Assembly (NCBI GenBank): GCA_021776595.1
Contig: JAJFFP010000023.1
Span: forward strand, 1-43,735
Origin: Robiginitomaculum sp.
GTDB taxonomy: Bacteria > Pseudomonadota > Alphaproteobacteria > Caulobacterales > Maricaulaceae
Length of the DNA: 43,735 nt
Reading direction: 5' to 3'
Part shown: piece after piece, positions 1-11,498 of the stretch
Numbering within the stretch: position 1 is the first letter of the stretch
How the letters are laid out: each line of letters opens with the position of its first letter
Notes under the pieces: generated by a model
The model's database searches: none
The model's input: only the letters and a program-made list of their open reading frames with translations
What the model was told of the DNA's origin: nothing
Program-made: the position numbers and the translations under genes

Positions 1-269
1 CGCAGGAAATATGGTGTATTTTCAAGGCCTTTTGACGGTGATATTTCGTTTATCGGGCTAGCCCGACAAAAGGTCCGGTGGACCTTTTGCGAACAGAACG
101 CCCGAAGGGCAAAGCGAAAAAGAACTCTCGCCCTTCGGGTGTTTTTAAGAAACGCCGCCTGTCGTAACCCAGCCTTGCAAAGGCGGGCAGCCTTTGCTGC
201 ATTGGCTTATCTCCATTCAGCATTTCCTAAAAGCATGAAATTAAACCATTTGAATGAGTTTGGACCCTA
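1..269. repeat. MITE-like element, copy 1 (left end outside window)
   Basis: This stretch is a diverged second copy of the element at 31450-31714. Shared blocks include the start (ATATGGTGTATTTTCAAGG), the middle (CCAGCCTTGCAAAGGCGGG) and the end (CATGAAATTAAACCATTTGA). The right terminal repeat is at 247-267 and is followed by TA at 268-269. Its reverse complement begins GGGTCCAAACTCATTC and closely matches the left terminus of the complete copy. Compared with that copy it carries about 70 extra bases (roughly 38-112) rich in palindromes. The left terminus is not in the window. No coding capacity is evident. The element stops 4 bases before the GTG of the next gene. Confidence 0.75.
101..146 (+). 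terminator. Terminator-like hairpin inside MITE copy 1
   Basis: A perfect 10-bp stem (CCCGAAGGGC at 101-110, GCCCTTCGGG at 130-139) encloses a 19-base loop and is followed by a run of T at 142-146. This has the form of a rho-independent terminator for a transcript entering from the left edge. It could equally be structure internal to the element. The complete copy at 31.5 kb has lost this hairpin. Confidence 0.4.
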
Positions 270-273
270 GTGT

Positions 274-1023
274 GTGCGTATGATTAGTCGTTTCCTGCTT
301 TCCCTGCTCGGTATTGTGGTGCTGGCCACAAATGGTTTTGCTGCGCCCGATAACCCGGTAAGGGATAATCCGGTAAAGCATAATGTGGTGGTGGAGCTTT
401 TTACCTCACAAGGTTGCCCCAACTGCCCTGATGCCAATGCCTTTCTGGCCGATCTGGCGCAGCAGGAAAATGTGATCGCCCTAAGTTTTGCAGTGGATTA
501 TTGGGACTATCTTGGCTGGCGCGATACCTTTGCCATGCCTGCCTTTACCGCCCGCCAGTATGCCTATGGCAAGGCGTTGAAATATTCACGAATTTATACA
601 CCGCAAATTGTGCTCAATGGCCGCAAGATTTATAAAGGCATGCACCAAAGCAAAATTCGCAAAGCAATCGAACAAAATGCCAGTCATACAGGCCCGGTGG
701 ATACAGATGTCCCGGCGGTGAAAGCGCGCCTTAATGCAAAAGGGCAATTGGTGCTGGATATAGCGGGCAAGCCTTCCGGCAAAGTTGCCATCTGGCTGGC
801 GGCCTATACCCCTGGTACACAAAGTATCGAAGTTCGTGGCGGCGAGAATAAGGGCAAAAGTCTGGTTCAGGTTAATATGGTTTCAGGCATGACCAAGCTC
901 GCGGACTGGGATGGCAATCCGGTACATATGGTCCTGCCCATGCCCGGCGAGGGTGGCTGCGCTATTCTTCTACAGGCCGAGGCATTGGGCCCGATTCTAG
1001 CCGCCGCAAAGGTAGAAACCTAA
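274..1023 (+). CDS. Secreted DUF1223 family protein (thioredoxin-like)
   Basis: The 249-residue product begins with an N-terminal signal peptide (hydrophobic residues about 7-22, likely cleavage near the Ala-Ala at 23-24). A CPNC motif follows at 48-51 in the context ELFTSQGCPNCP, which is typical of DUF1223, a thioredoxin-fold family usually exported to the periplasm. The CxxC position suggests redox activity, but the substrate is not known. The GTG at 274 is used here; an ATG at 280 is equally possible and neither has a clear Shine-Dalgarno sequence. The gene starts directly behind a MITE-like element, so its promoter must lie within or beyond that element. It converges with the helicase gene and overlaps it by 4 bases. 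Confidence 0.85.
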   Translation: MRMISRFLLSLLGIVVLATNGFAAPDNPVRDNPVKHNVVVELFTSQGCPNCPDANAFLADLAQQENVIALSFAVDYWDYLGWRDTFAMPAFTARQYAYGKALKYSRIYTPQIVLNGRKIYKGMHQSKIRKAIEQNASHTGPVDTDVPAVKARLNAKGQLVLDIAGKPSGKVAIWLAAYTPGTQSIEVRGGENKGKSLVQVNMVSGMTKLADWDGNPVHMVLPMPGEGGCAILLQAEALGPILAAAKVET

Positions 1024-2336
1024 GCCGCTTTTGACTTGTTACGATTTTGTTTCTGGGGCCGTTTTCTGCCCTGCTGGGCTTTGTTAGCATTGGGTTTTCC
1101 GTGGTGATTGCCCCCGGACTTATGGTTCGGGCGTGGCTTTTTCCTGAACGAATTGCCACGGCCACGCGGGGTGGGTGACAGGCCTTCCTGCGTAGGGTCA
1201 TACGTGTCACGATAGGCGCTATCCAGACGTTCTATAGCGCGTCCGGTCAGCTTTTCAATATCGCGCAAAAAACTACGTTCAGTCGGGTCGCAAAGGGAAA
1301 TGGCAATGCCGCTTTTACCCGCTCTGGCGGTGCGGCCAATGCGGTGAACATAAGATTCAGGGATATTGGGCAGCTCGTAATTTATGATGTGGGAAATATC
1401 ATCAATGTCGATGCCGCGCGCGGCAATATCGGTTGCCACTAATATATTCAGTTCGCCCTTGCGAAAGGCGTTAAGCGTTTTCTGGCGCTGGCTTTGGCTT
1501 TTATTGCCGTGAATGGCCGCCGCCGTAAGCCCTCGTTTTTCCAGATTAATGACGACCTTGTTGGCGCCATGTTTGGTGCGTGTAAAAACAATTACGCGTT
1601 CAGTTTCCGCGTGTTCCACCAATTCTTCCAGCAATTGGCGTTTGGCCTGTTTGCCGACAAAATATACTTTCTGGTCAATGCGCTCGATAGGGCGAGATTG
1701 CGGGGCCACACTGATTTCCGCCGGATCAGACAGAAAATCCTTGGCCAGTGCCCGGATCTGTTTTGGCATGGTGGCGGAAAGCAGGACCGTTTGGTGGCTA
1801 TGTGGCAGCAGTTTCATAATTCTGCGAATGGCAGGCATAAAGCCCAGATCCATCATCTGATCGGCTTCATCAAGAACAATGGTGTGGGTTTGGTCCAGCT
1901 TGAGCGCGCCGGTGGAAATATGATCCTCCAGCCGGCCCGGCGTAGCAACCACAATATCAACGCCGCGCGCCAGGTTGCGGATTTGCGCCCGTGGCTTTAC
2001 CCCGCCAACAATGACTGTCACTGAAGCGTGTATGAACTGGCTGTAGACGCGGATGTTATCGGCGATTTGCGCTGCCAGTTCGCGTGTTGGTGCCAGAATC
2101 AGCGCCGGACAGGATTTGGCATCTGGCCGTCGTTTCTCCAGAAGAATTCTGTTTAACATAGGTAATACAAAGGCTGCGGTCTTGCCGGTGCCGGTCTGGG
2201 CAATGCCGACAATATCGCGCCTGCCCAGCATATCCGGTATCACACCGGACTGGATAGGGGTTGGGGTGGAATAGCCTGCGGCGCTAATGGCGCGCAGGAT
2301 GGGTTCGGCAAGGCCGAGGTCATTAAAGGAAGTCAA
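1020..2336 (-). CDS. rhlE: DEAD-box ATP-dependent RNA helicase (RhlE-like)
   Basis: This 438-residue cytoplasmic RNA helicase shows the full motif series: Q motif region with TPTPIQ (24-29), Walker A AQTGTGKT (46-53), PTRELAAQ, DEAD, SAT, ARGIDI and HRIGRTARAG. A basic, Asn/Lys-rich low-complexity tail follows, as in RhlE-type proteins involved in RNA remodelling and ribosome assembly. The open frame extends upstream to 2573, but homology begins at TSFNDLGL. I therefore start at the TTG at 2336, which has GAGAG about 8 bases upstream. The residues encoded upstream look like translated non-coding DNA. The subfamily name is an inference from tail and motif style; the DEAD-box assignment is secure. 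Confidence 0.9.
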   Translation of the reverse strand: MTSFNDLGLAEPILRAISAAGYSTPTPIQSGVIPDMLGRRDIVGIAQTGTGKTAAFVLPMLNRILLEKRRPDAKSCPALILAPTRELAAQIADNIRVYSQFIHASVTVIVGGVKPRAQIRNLARGVDIVVATPGRLEDHISTGALKLDQTHTIVLDEADQMMDLGFMPAIRRIMKLLPHSHQTVLLSATMPKQIRALAKDFLSDPAEISVAPQSRPIERIDQKVYFVGKQAKRQLLEELVEHAETERVIVFTRTKHGANKVVINLEKRGLTAAAIHGNKSQSQRQKTLNAFRKGELNILVATDIAARGIDIDDISHIINYELPNIPESYVHRIGRTARAGKSGIAISLCDPTERSFLRDIEKLTGRAIERLDSAYRDTYDPTQEGLSPTPRGRGNSFRKKPRPNHKSGGNHHGKPNANKAQQGRKRPQKQNRNKSKAA

Positions 2337-2706
2337 AAATATACTCTCAATACAAATTATCCCTGCGCCGCAGGTTGCAGACAGGGTATGGCTTTTCGCC
2401 AATATGGGGGAGCTAGCGTAGAACAGCTGCCGGTGGGAAGGTGTGCAAGTGCACTTTGTGTTGGCAATTATACAGCGTATTCTCGCCCAAAGACCCTTAC
2501 CGTAAATGATGCAATCATTATCCACGCGCGGCAAAAGCTGGGGCCATGTCTCACAGTTTGTAACTAAATGCAAACAAATAAAACCGTGGCAAATTTATCT
2601 GCCTTGATTTTGAATTCACTTTTGCCTGTGCAAAGCAGATGCAATGCGCAGGCAGGGTGTATAATACTGCATCTAACGGTTAGGGCGCGAGCCACAGGAA
2701 AAGCCA
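2337..2706. other. Intergenic region between divergent helicase and ABC operon
   Basis: These 370 bases lie between divergently transcribed genes and should hold both promoters. The only clear element I see is a perfect -10 hexamer near the ABC operon, listed separately. No RNA gene, long inverted repeat or convincing small ORF was recognised. The frame running through 2337-2573 on the minus strand is judged non-coding. Confidence 0.5.
2660..2665 (+). promoter_or_regulatory. Candidate -10 box for the ABC importer operon
   Basis: TATAAT at 2660-2665, preceded directly by TG, lies 42 bases before the ATG at 2707. No good -35 hexamer is found at 16-18 bases upstream, so an activator or a weak extended -10 type promoter would be needed. 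The call rests on the hexamer and its position only. Confidence 0.35.
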
Positions 2707-4182
2707 ATGCTCAAGAATGGAATGGTGATTGCGTTCTTATTCCTGTTATTGGCCTGTTCGCCCGCTACGCCTCCAAGCGGCGTTGTGCTAGGCATGCAAT
2801 TAGAGCCACCAGGTCTGGATCCTACGCGCGGTGCCGCCGGTGCCATTGATGATATAGTTTATGCCAATGTCTTTGAAGGTCTGACGCAGATTGCTGAGGA
2901 TGGAAGCGTCAAGCCGGCGCTGGCAAAATCATGGACGGTTTCGCCAGATGGCCGTGAATATATCTTTCATTTACAGAAAGACGTTCGATTTCATGATGGC
3001 AGCGTATTTGATGCCAATGATGTCAGGTTTTCCCTGAACCGCGCCCGCGCCCCGGATTCGGTTAACGCCCAAAGAGGGTTGTTCGCACCGATCATGGATG
3101 TTGAAATACTTGACCCTCTCAGCGTTAGGGTCACCCTGAATAAGCCCGTGGGAGATTTTCTTTTTAACATGGGGCTTGGGGATGCGGTGATGGTGGATGC
3201 CGCCAGTGCCAATGGTAATGTAGCGCACCCTGTTGGCACCGGGCCGTTCCGCCTTGAGCGCTGGCAAAAGGGTTATGCCATCACTTTACGCCGTAATGAG
3301 GGCTATTGGGGCAAAAAAGCATTATCTGAAACCATAAAATTTGTATTTATCGCGGACCCGGCGGCCGCGTCGGCGGCACTGCTTGCCGGCGATGTGCATG
3401 GCTTTGCTGGCTTTCCCGCGCCGGAAAACCTGCCGGTATTTGAGAAAAACCCACGTTTTGATGTGCTCATCGGTGCCAGTGAGGGCGAGACAATACTGGC
3501 CATCAACAATGGTCGAAAACCGTTTGATGATGTGCGGGTTCGCCGGGCCATAGCCTATGCCATCAATCGTCAGGAACTTATCGATGGGGCTTTGTTTGGG
3601 CGGGGCATACCCATAGGTTCGCACTTTTCTCCCGGCCATCGCGCCTATGTGGATATGACCGGAATTTATCCTTATAATCCGCAAAAGGCACATGAGTTAC
3701 TAACCAAAGCGGGGTATCCAGATGGATTTTCTGCCACCCTGAAATTGCCACCGCCCAGTTATGCGCGCCGGTCAGGCGAGATCGTTGCGGCGCAGTTAAA
3801 TCAAGTCGGCATCAGGGTGAAAATAGAAAATATAGAATGGGCCGGATGGCTGGATCAGGTTTTTGCCAATAAGGATTATGATCTGAGCATTGTGGCCCAT
3901 ACCGAGCCCATGGACATCGGCATTTATGCCCGTGATGACTATTATTTTCAGTACCACAGCCAGGCTTTCAAAGCCCTGATGGAACAGCTTACACTCGCCA
4001 GTGACCCTGATGAGCGCGATGCGTTATATCGTAAAGCCCAACGCATGATCGCCAATGACAGCGTGAACGGGTTTTTGTTCCAACTGGTCAAAATGGGGGT
4101 ATGGGATCATCGTTTGAAAGGCATGTGGAAAAATGCGCCCATACAAGGCGCGCCCTTGCGCGGGATTTACCTTGAAAATTAG
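2707..4182 (+). CDS. ABC importer substrate-binding lipoprotein, family 5 (peptide type)
   Basis: The 491-residue protein starts with a lipoprotein signal (hydrophobic stretch then LLAC, acylated Cys17). It has the family 5 extracellular solute-binding fold, recognisable from PGLDPTRG, YANVFEGL, the block near GTGPFRLERW and AIAYAINRQELI. Relatives bind oligopeptides, dipeptides, nickel or opines and deliver them to the inner-membrane permease; the ligand here cannot be read from sequence. AGGAAA lies 7 bases before the ATG. It is the first gene of a four-gene operon with both permeases and a double ATPase following on the same strand. Confidence 0.92.
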   Translation: MLKNGMVIAFLFLLLACSPATPPSGVVLGMQLEPPGLDPTRGAAGAIDDIVYANVFEGLTQIAEDGSVKPALAKSWTVSPDGREYIFHLQKDVRFHDGSVFDANDVRFSLNRARAPDSVNAQRGLFAPIMDVEILDPLSVRVTLNKPVGDFLFNMGLGDAVMVDAASANGNVAHPVGTGPFRLERWQKGYAITLRRNEGYWGKKALSETIKFVFIADPAAASAALLAGDVHGFAGFPAPENLPVFEKNPRFDVLIGASEGETILAINNGRKPFDDVRVRRAIAYAINRQELIDGALFGRGIPIGSHFSPGHRAYVDMTGIYPYNPQKAHELLTKAGYPDGFSATLKLPPPSYARRSGEIVAAQLNQVGIRVKIENIEWAGWLDQVFANKDYDLSIVAHTEPMDIGIYARDDYYFQYHSQAFKALMEQLTLASDPDERDALYRKAQRMIANDSVNGFLFQLVKMGVWDHRLKGMWKNAPIQGAPLRGIYLEN

Positions 4183-4209
4183 AGGCACCAAGCAAAGCGC
4201 GTATGCGCC

Positions 4210-5175
4210 ATGATAGTCTGGTTCCTGCGCCGGATGTTTGCCTTGCTGGCGACCATGCTGGCGGCGAGCCTGTTCATTTTTTTTATGATCGAGGTTTTGC
4301 CCGGTGATCCGGCGCATTTTATGATGGGCCTGAATGCAGACCCTGCCGGGCTTGACGCTTTGCGTGAACAGATGGGGCTGAATGCGACGTTGCCGGAACG
4401 CTATATGCGTTGGGTGCTGGCCTTGCTGCGCGGCGATTTCGGTATCAGTTATACCTATCATGTGCCGGTGCGTGATTTGATTGTCGAGCGTCTGGCCGTG
4501 TCACTGCCTTTGGCGGTTTATGCACTGGCAATATCAATTCTGTTGGCTTTCCCGATTGCGGTCTTTACTGCATCCAAAGCGGGAAAATTTGCCGATACAC
4601 TGATCATGGGGGGCACACAGATCGGTGTTGCCATTCCCAACTTCTGGCTGGCCATGTTGCTGGTTTTATTGTTCTCCACACAATTACACTGGTTTTCTGC
4701 CGGGGGTTTTCCCGGTTGGCAGGCTGGTTTATTGGTGGCATTCAAGGCGTTGACCCTGCCAGCCATTGCGCTTGGGGTGCCCCAGGCAGCCATATTAGCG
4801 CGGGTGATGCGCACCTCCCTGATTGAGACCATGGGCGAGGATTATATGCGCACCGCCAGAGCCAAGGGTCTTGGCCAATTGCAGGTGATCTGGCGCCATG
4901 GGGTGCGTAATGCGATGATCCCGGTCCTGACGGTTATCGGGATGCAGCTCTCTTTTCTGTTGGCGGGCAGTATTATTATTGAAAATGTGTTTTTTCTGCC
5001 AGGCTTGGGCCGGCTGGTATTTCAGGCGGTGGCGCAACGGGACCTAGTGGTGGTCGAAGGGGTGGTGCTGGTGCTGGTGCTGGCGGTGGTGCTGGTCACG
5101 TTTATGGTTGATATTACCTATCATCTGGTCGATCCGCGCTTGCGGCGTCCGGCCACCATGAGGCGCACCAAATGA
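4210..5175 (+). CDS. ABC importer permease, DppB/OppB type
   Basis: The 321-residue inner-membrane protein has about six hydrophobic segments, an N-terminal FxxLLPGDPA-like block (EVLPGDPAHFMMG) and the EAA-type cytoplasmic loop (MGEDYMRTARAKGL) that contacts the ATPase. This is the layout of the DppB/OppB/GsiC permease family. It begins 27 bases after the lipoprotein gene and its stop overlaps the next permease start by 4 bases (ATGA), which suggests translational coupling. It should pair with the following permease to form the channel. Confidence 0.92.
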   Translation: MIVWFLRRMFALLATMLAASLFIFFMIEVLPGDPAHFMMGLNADPAGLDALREQMGLNATLPERYMRWVLALLRGDFGISYTYHVPVRDLIVERLAVSLPLAVYALAISILLAFPIAVFTASKAGKFADTLIMGGTQIGVAIPNFWLAMLLVLLFSTQLHWFSAGGFPGWQAGLLVAFKALTLPAIALGVPQAAILARVMRTSLIETMGEDYMRTARAKGLGQLQVIWRHGVRNAMIPVLTVIGMQLSFLLAGSIIIENVFFLPGLGRLVFQAVAQRDLVVVEGVVLVLVLAVVLVTFMVDITYHLVDPRLRRPATMRRTK

Positions 5176-5989
5176 GAGCGCGGCACAGCAGTTTGTGGCT
5201 GGGAGGTGCGCTGGCATCTTTTGCGCTGAGTGCCGCCGTATTGTCTTTATTCTGGGCGCCTTACAATCCGGAAATGCAAAATATTGCCGGGCAGTTACAA
5301 GCCCCGTCATTGACGCACTGGTTTGGCACAGATCATCTTGGCCGCGATACACTATCGATGACGCTTGCCGGGGCGCGCAACTCCATAACGGTGGCTCTGG
5401 TGGCGGTTATGATCGGCATGGGCGTTGGGGTGCCGCTTGGGCTTTTTGCGGCGGCGCAAAGGGGTTGGGTAGATAGTTTGCTCATGCGGATTAATGATTT
5501 GCTGTTTGCGTTTCCAGCTTTGATTTTGGCCATATTGATCACTGCGATATTTGGGCCGGGTGCCATCAATGCCATCATTGCCATCGGTGTTTTTAATATC
5601 CCGGTGTTTGCACGCCTGACCCGTGGGGCAGCGCTATCAATCTGGGCACATGACTATATTTTGGCAGCGCGTCTGAGCGGCAAAACTGCTTTGCGTATTT
5701 CCTGGGAACATATTCTGCCCAATCTGGCGGGCTTGTTGATCGTGCAGGGCAGCATCCAGTTTGCCATGGGTATTATCGCAGAAGCAGGGTTGTCATATCT
5801 GGGGCTGGGCGCGCAACCACCGGCCAGCAGTTGGGGGCGAATGTTGTTTGATGCCCAGACCATGACCGGATTTGCCCCCTGGCTCGCTATTTTTCCCGGA
5901 TTGGCCATATTGCTGAGTGTTCTGGGCTTTAACCTGTTGGGTGATGGGTTGCGCGATGTGCTTGATCCACGTCAGAAAGGCCATAGAGA

Positions 5990-5993
<4 letters not shown>
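5172..5993 (+). CDS. ABC importer permease, DppC/OppC type
   Basis: This 273-residue protein is the second permease of the importer. It has an N-terminal membrane segment, the conserved HWFGTDHLGRD block typical of DppC/OppC proteins, several further hydrophobic helices and the EAA loop (HDYILAARLSGKTALR). It overlaps both neighbours by 4 bases through ATGA junctions, so the two permeases and the ATPase are probably made in fixed ratio. Substrate specificity is not visible. Confidence 0.92.
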
Positions 5994-9057
<3,064 letters not shown>

Positions 9058-10506
9058 TTATTTCTTTTTCGCCAACAGAAAATATACAATCGCCGCCACA
9101 CCAAAGCCTACAAACCAGGCATAGCCGTAAATAATATCAAACACAGGTGGCACGGCACTGACAAACCCGGCGGCGTGTAAAAAGCCCGGTAGATTGGGCA
9201 GTATTCCAATTATCAGCGCGATCAGCCCGGCCATATTCCAGCCATTACGGGCTTCATAAATACCTTTATGACTGAAAAGATCATCCAGCTTCAGGTTGGT
9301 TTTGCGCAGCAGATAATAATCCGCAATCAATAGACCGGCAATGGGGCCCAAAAGGGCCGAATAGCCCACCAGCCAGGTAAAGATATAAGCCCCGGCGTCT
9401 TCGACCAGTTTCCAGGGGAATATGGCAATGCCGATGCCTGCGGTGATATAGCCGCCCATGCGAAAGGATATTTTATCTGGCGCCAGATTGGAAAAGCCGT
9501 AAGCGGGCGCGACTACATTGGCGGCCAGATTGGTGGTCAGGGTAGCAATCACCAGGGCGGCCAGCGCAAAGATGACGCCAATACCGCCCATGCGCCCGGC
9601 AAGATCCACCGGGTTCCAGATGGCTTCGCCATAGATCTGCACCGTGGCCGAAGTGACCGCGACCGAGATAAAGGCAAACAGCGCCATGGGAATAGGCAGG
9701 CCAAGCGCCTGACCGATCATCTGGTCACGCTGTGATTTGGCAAAGCGGGTGAAGTCTGGAATATTGAGCGCCATGGTGGCCCAGAACCCGACCATGGCGG
9801 TCAGGGATATTACAAATGTGCCCCAGAACTGGCCTTCTTTGGCACCGCCTTCAATAAATTGCGAAGGGGCAGAGAGCATGGCCCCAAAGCCGCCAGCCTT
9901 GACATAGGCCCAGGCCAATAGTGCTAGCCCCATGGCCAGCAGAAACGGTGCGGCCAGGGTCTCCAGCCATCTAATGCTTTCGGTGCCTTTTTTGATGAAA
10001 TACAGGTGCATGGTCCAGAAAATGAGAAAGCTCACAGTCTGCGCCGCATCTATACCCAATACGGGCAGGGGAGCGCCTCTGAACATATCATTAGTGAGCG
10101 CATTCAGGATCACATAAATCGCCGAGCCGCCAACCCATGTGTTAATACCAAACCAGCCGCAGGCTACCAGCCCACGGGCCAGCGCCGGGATTTTGGCTCC
10201 CCTGGTGCCAAAAGCCGAGCGCAGCAATACCGGAAACGGCACACCATACTTTGCCCCCATATGGCCGATCAGCACCATAGGGATCAGCACAATGGCGTTG
10301 CCTAAAAACACGGTCAGCACCGCTTGCCACCAATTCATCCCCGCCGCGACAAGGCCGCCGGAAAGCATATAGGTCGGCACGCAGACCACCATGGCCACCC
10401 AGAGCGAGGCATATGACCACATGTTCCAGGTGCGCTCCGCATCACTGGCCGGTGCCATGTCAGCATTATATAGCGACGGGTCTGCGTTCCTGATGGTTTG
10501 TGTCAT
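9058..10506 (-). CDS. NCS1 family nucleobase:cation symporter
   Basis: The 482-residue inner-membrane carrier has about 12 hydrophobic segments. Its N-terminus (NADPSLYNADMAP then ERTWNMWSYASLW) is the signature of NCS1 transporters, which import uracil, thymine, allantoin or hydantoins with Na+ or H+. Its place between beta-ureidopropionase and dihydropyrimidinase points to uracil, thymine or dihydropyrimidine uptake. A strong AGGAGG site (10516-10521) lies about 9 bases before the ATG. A short pair of palindromic repeats separates it from the preceding gene. Exact substrate is inferred from context only. Confidence 0.92.
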   Translation of the reverse strand: MTQTIRNADPSLYNADMAPASDAERTWNMWSYASLWVAMVVCVPTYMLSGGLVAAGMNWWQAVLTVFLGNAIVLIPMVLIGHMGAKYGVPFPVLLRSAFGTRGAKIPALARGLVACGWFGINTWVGGSAIYVILNALTNDMFRGAPLPVLGIDAAQTVSFLIFWTMHLYFIKKGTESIRWLETLAAPFLLAMGLALLAWAYVKAGGFGAMLSAPSQFIEGGAKEGQFWGTFVISLTAMVGFWATMALNIPDFTRFAKSQRDQMIGQALGLPIPMALFAFISVAVTSATVQIYGEAIWNPVDLAGRMGGIGVIFALAALVIATLTTNLAANVVAPAYGFSNLAPDKISFRMGGYITAGIGIAIFPWKLVEDAGAYIFTWLVGYSALLGPIAGLLIADYYLLRKTNLKLDDLFSHKGIYEARNGWNMAGLIALIIGILPNLPGFLHAAGFVSAVPPVFDIIYGYAWFVGFGVAAIVYFLLAKKK

Positions 10507-10542
10507 GTTTTACGCCCTCCTGAGGCGTTTTTCTATACCGTC

Positions 10543-10603
10543 ACACCGGCGTAGGCCGGTGTCCAGTTGTGCCTCTGTCCTAGATTCCGGCTTTCGCCGG
10601 AAT
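10543..10603. repeat. Paired REP-like palindromes within the pyrimidine operon
   Basis: Two perfect 8-bp stems with 4-base loops lie side by side: ACACCGGC/GCCGGTGT at 10543-10562 and ATTCCGGC/GCCGGAAT at 10584-10603. Both are flanked by TCA or GTC-type bases. A related unit occurs at 40964-40983, so this is a repeat family. The pair fills most of the 110-base gap between the amidohydrolase and permease genes, where it could stabilise or stop the mRNA. Confidence 0.75.
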
Positions 10604-10616
10604 GACGAATGAGAAT

Positions 10617-11486
10617 TTATTCACTCTCGCATAATTTCCCATAAGCCTCAGGGCGGCGATCACGGAAAAACTGCCACAGATTGCGCACTTCGCGGACCAT
10701 ATCCATATCCATATCATGGATCAGCAATTCGTCACGGTCGCGGCTGGCTTCGGCCTCAATCTGGCCGCGTGGATTGACAAAATAGCTCTGGCCGTAAAAT
10801 TCGCCAATGTCCCAGGGCTGCTCACGCCCTATGCGGTTGATCGCACCGATATAACAGCCATTGGCCGCCGCCGAGGCTGGTTGTTCCAGCTTCCACAGAT
10901 ATTCAGACAATCCGGCCACGGTGGCCGATGGATTGACGATATATTCGGCACCGTTGAGCGCCAGCGCCCGCCAGCCTTCGGGAAAATGGCGGTCATAACA
11001 GATATAAACACCCAATTTGCAATATTTGGTCTGAAACACCGGCCAGTTGGACTTGCCGGGTTTGAAGAAGAATTTTTCCCAAAAGCCAGCCACCTGCGGG
11101 ATGTGGGTCTTGCGATATTTGCCCAAATATTCTCCGTCAGCATCAATAACGGCGGCGGTGTTATAATAGACCCCGGTTATGTCGTCAGCTTCATAGATGG
11201 GCACGACAATAACCATATTATATTTTTTGGCATATTCCTGCATCAGACGCGTGGTCGGGCCGTCGGGAATTTTTTCGGCGCTATCAAACCATTTCACATC
11301 CTGGCTGGGGCAGAAATACGGCTGGGTGAATACCTCTTGAAAGCAAAGCACCTGCACGCCCTTTTCCCCGGCTTCCTCGATATAGGGGATATGCGCCTCG
11401 ATCATGGCTTTGGTAATCGCTGCCGGGCTTTCCTCGGTGGAGGCTTTGAGGGCCATCTGGATCAGGCCGCCGCGTAATTTGGTCAT
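10617..11486 (-). CDS. pydC: Beta-ureidopropionase (N-carbamoyl-beta-alanine amidohydrolase)
   Basis: This nitrilase-superfamily enzyme removes the carbamoyl group from N-carbamoyl-beta-alanine or its methyl analogue, giving beta-alanine or beta-aminoisobutyrate, CO2 and ammonia. The 289 residues carry the Glu-Lys-Cys triad: Glu51 (CFQEVF), Lys126 (YRKTHIP) and Cys163 (YICYDRHFPEGWR). AAGGAT lies about 8 bases before the ATG. It starts 12 bases after mmsA in the same operon. The fold and triad are certain; the substrate comes from the surrounding pathway. Confidence 0.92.
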   Translation of the reverse strand: MTKLRGGLIQMALKASTEESPAAITKAMIEAHIPYIEEAGEKGVQVLCFQEVFTQPYFCPSQDVKWFDSAEKIPDGPTTRLMQEYAKKYNMVIVVPIYEADDITGVYYNTAAVIDADGEYLGKYRKTHIPQVAGFWEKFFFKPGKSNWPVFQTKYCKLGVYICYDRHFPEGWRALALNGAEYIVNPSATVAGLSEYLWKLEQPASAAANGCYIGAINRIGREQPWDIGEFYGQSYFVNPRGQIEAEASRDRDELLIHDMDMDMVREVRNLWQFFRDRRPEAYGKLCESE

Positions 11487-11498
11487 TTTATTTATCCT

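Noticed and set aside
1494-2024. Long plus-strand open frame opposite the helicase
   Set aside because: It lies entirely within the well-supported helicase gene on the other strand and encodes no recognisable domain.
2337-2573. In-frame upstream extension of the DEAD-box helicase (79 residues)
   Set aside because: It has no helicase-family sequence, is Cys/His-rich low-quality translation, and a TTG with a GAGAG site sits exactly where homology begins.
10512-10532. Terminator-like hairpin ACGCC/GGCGT plus T run on the plus strand
   Set aside because: No plus-strand gene lies upstream. On the minus strand the same bases hold the AGGAGG ribosome site of the permease, and the stem is only 5 bp.
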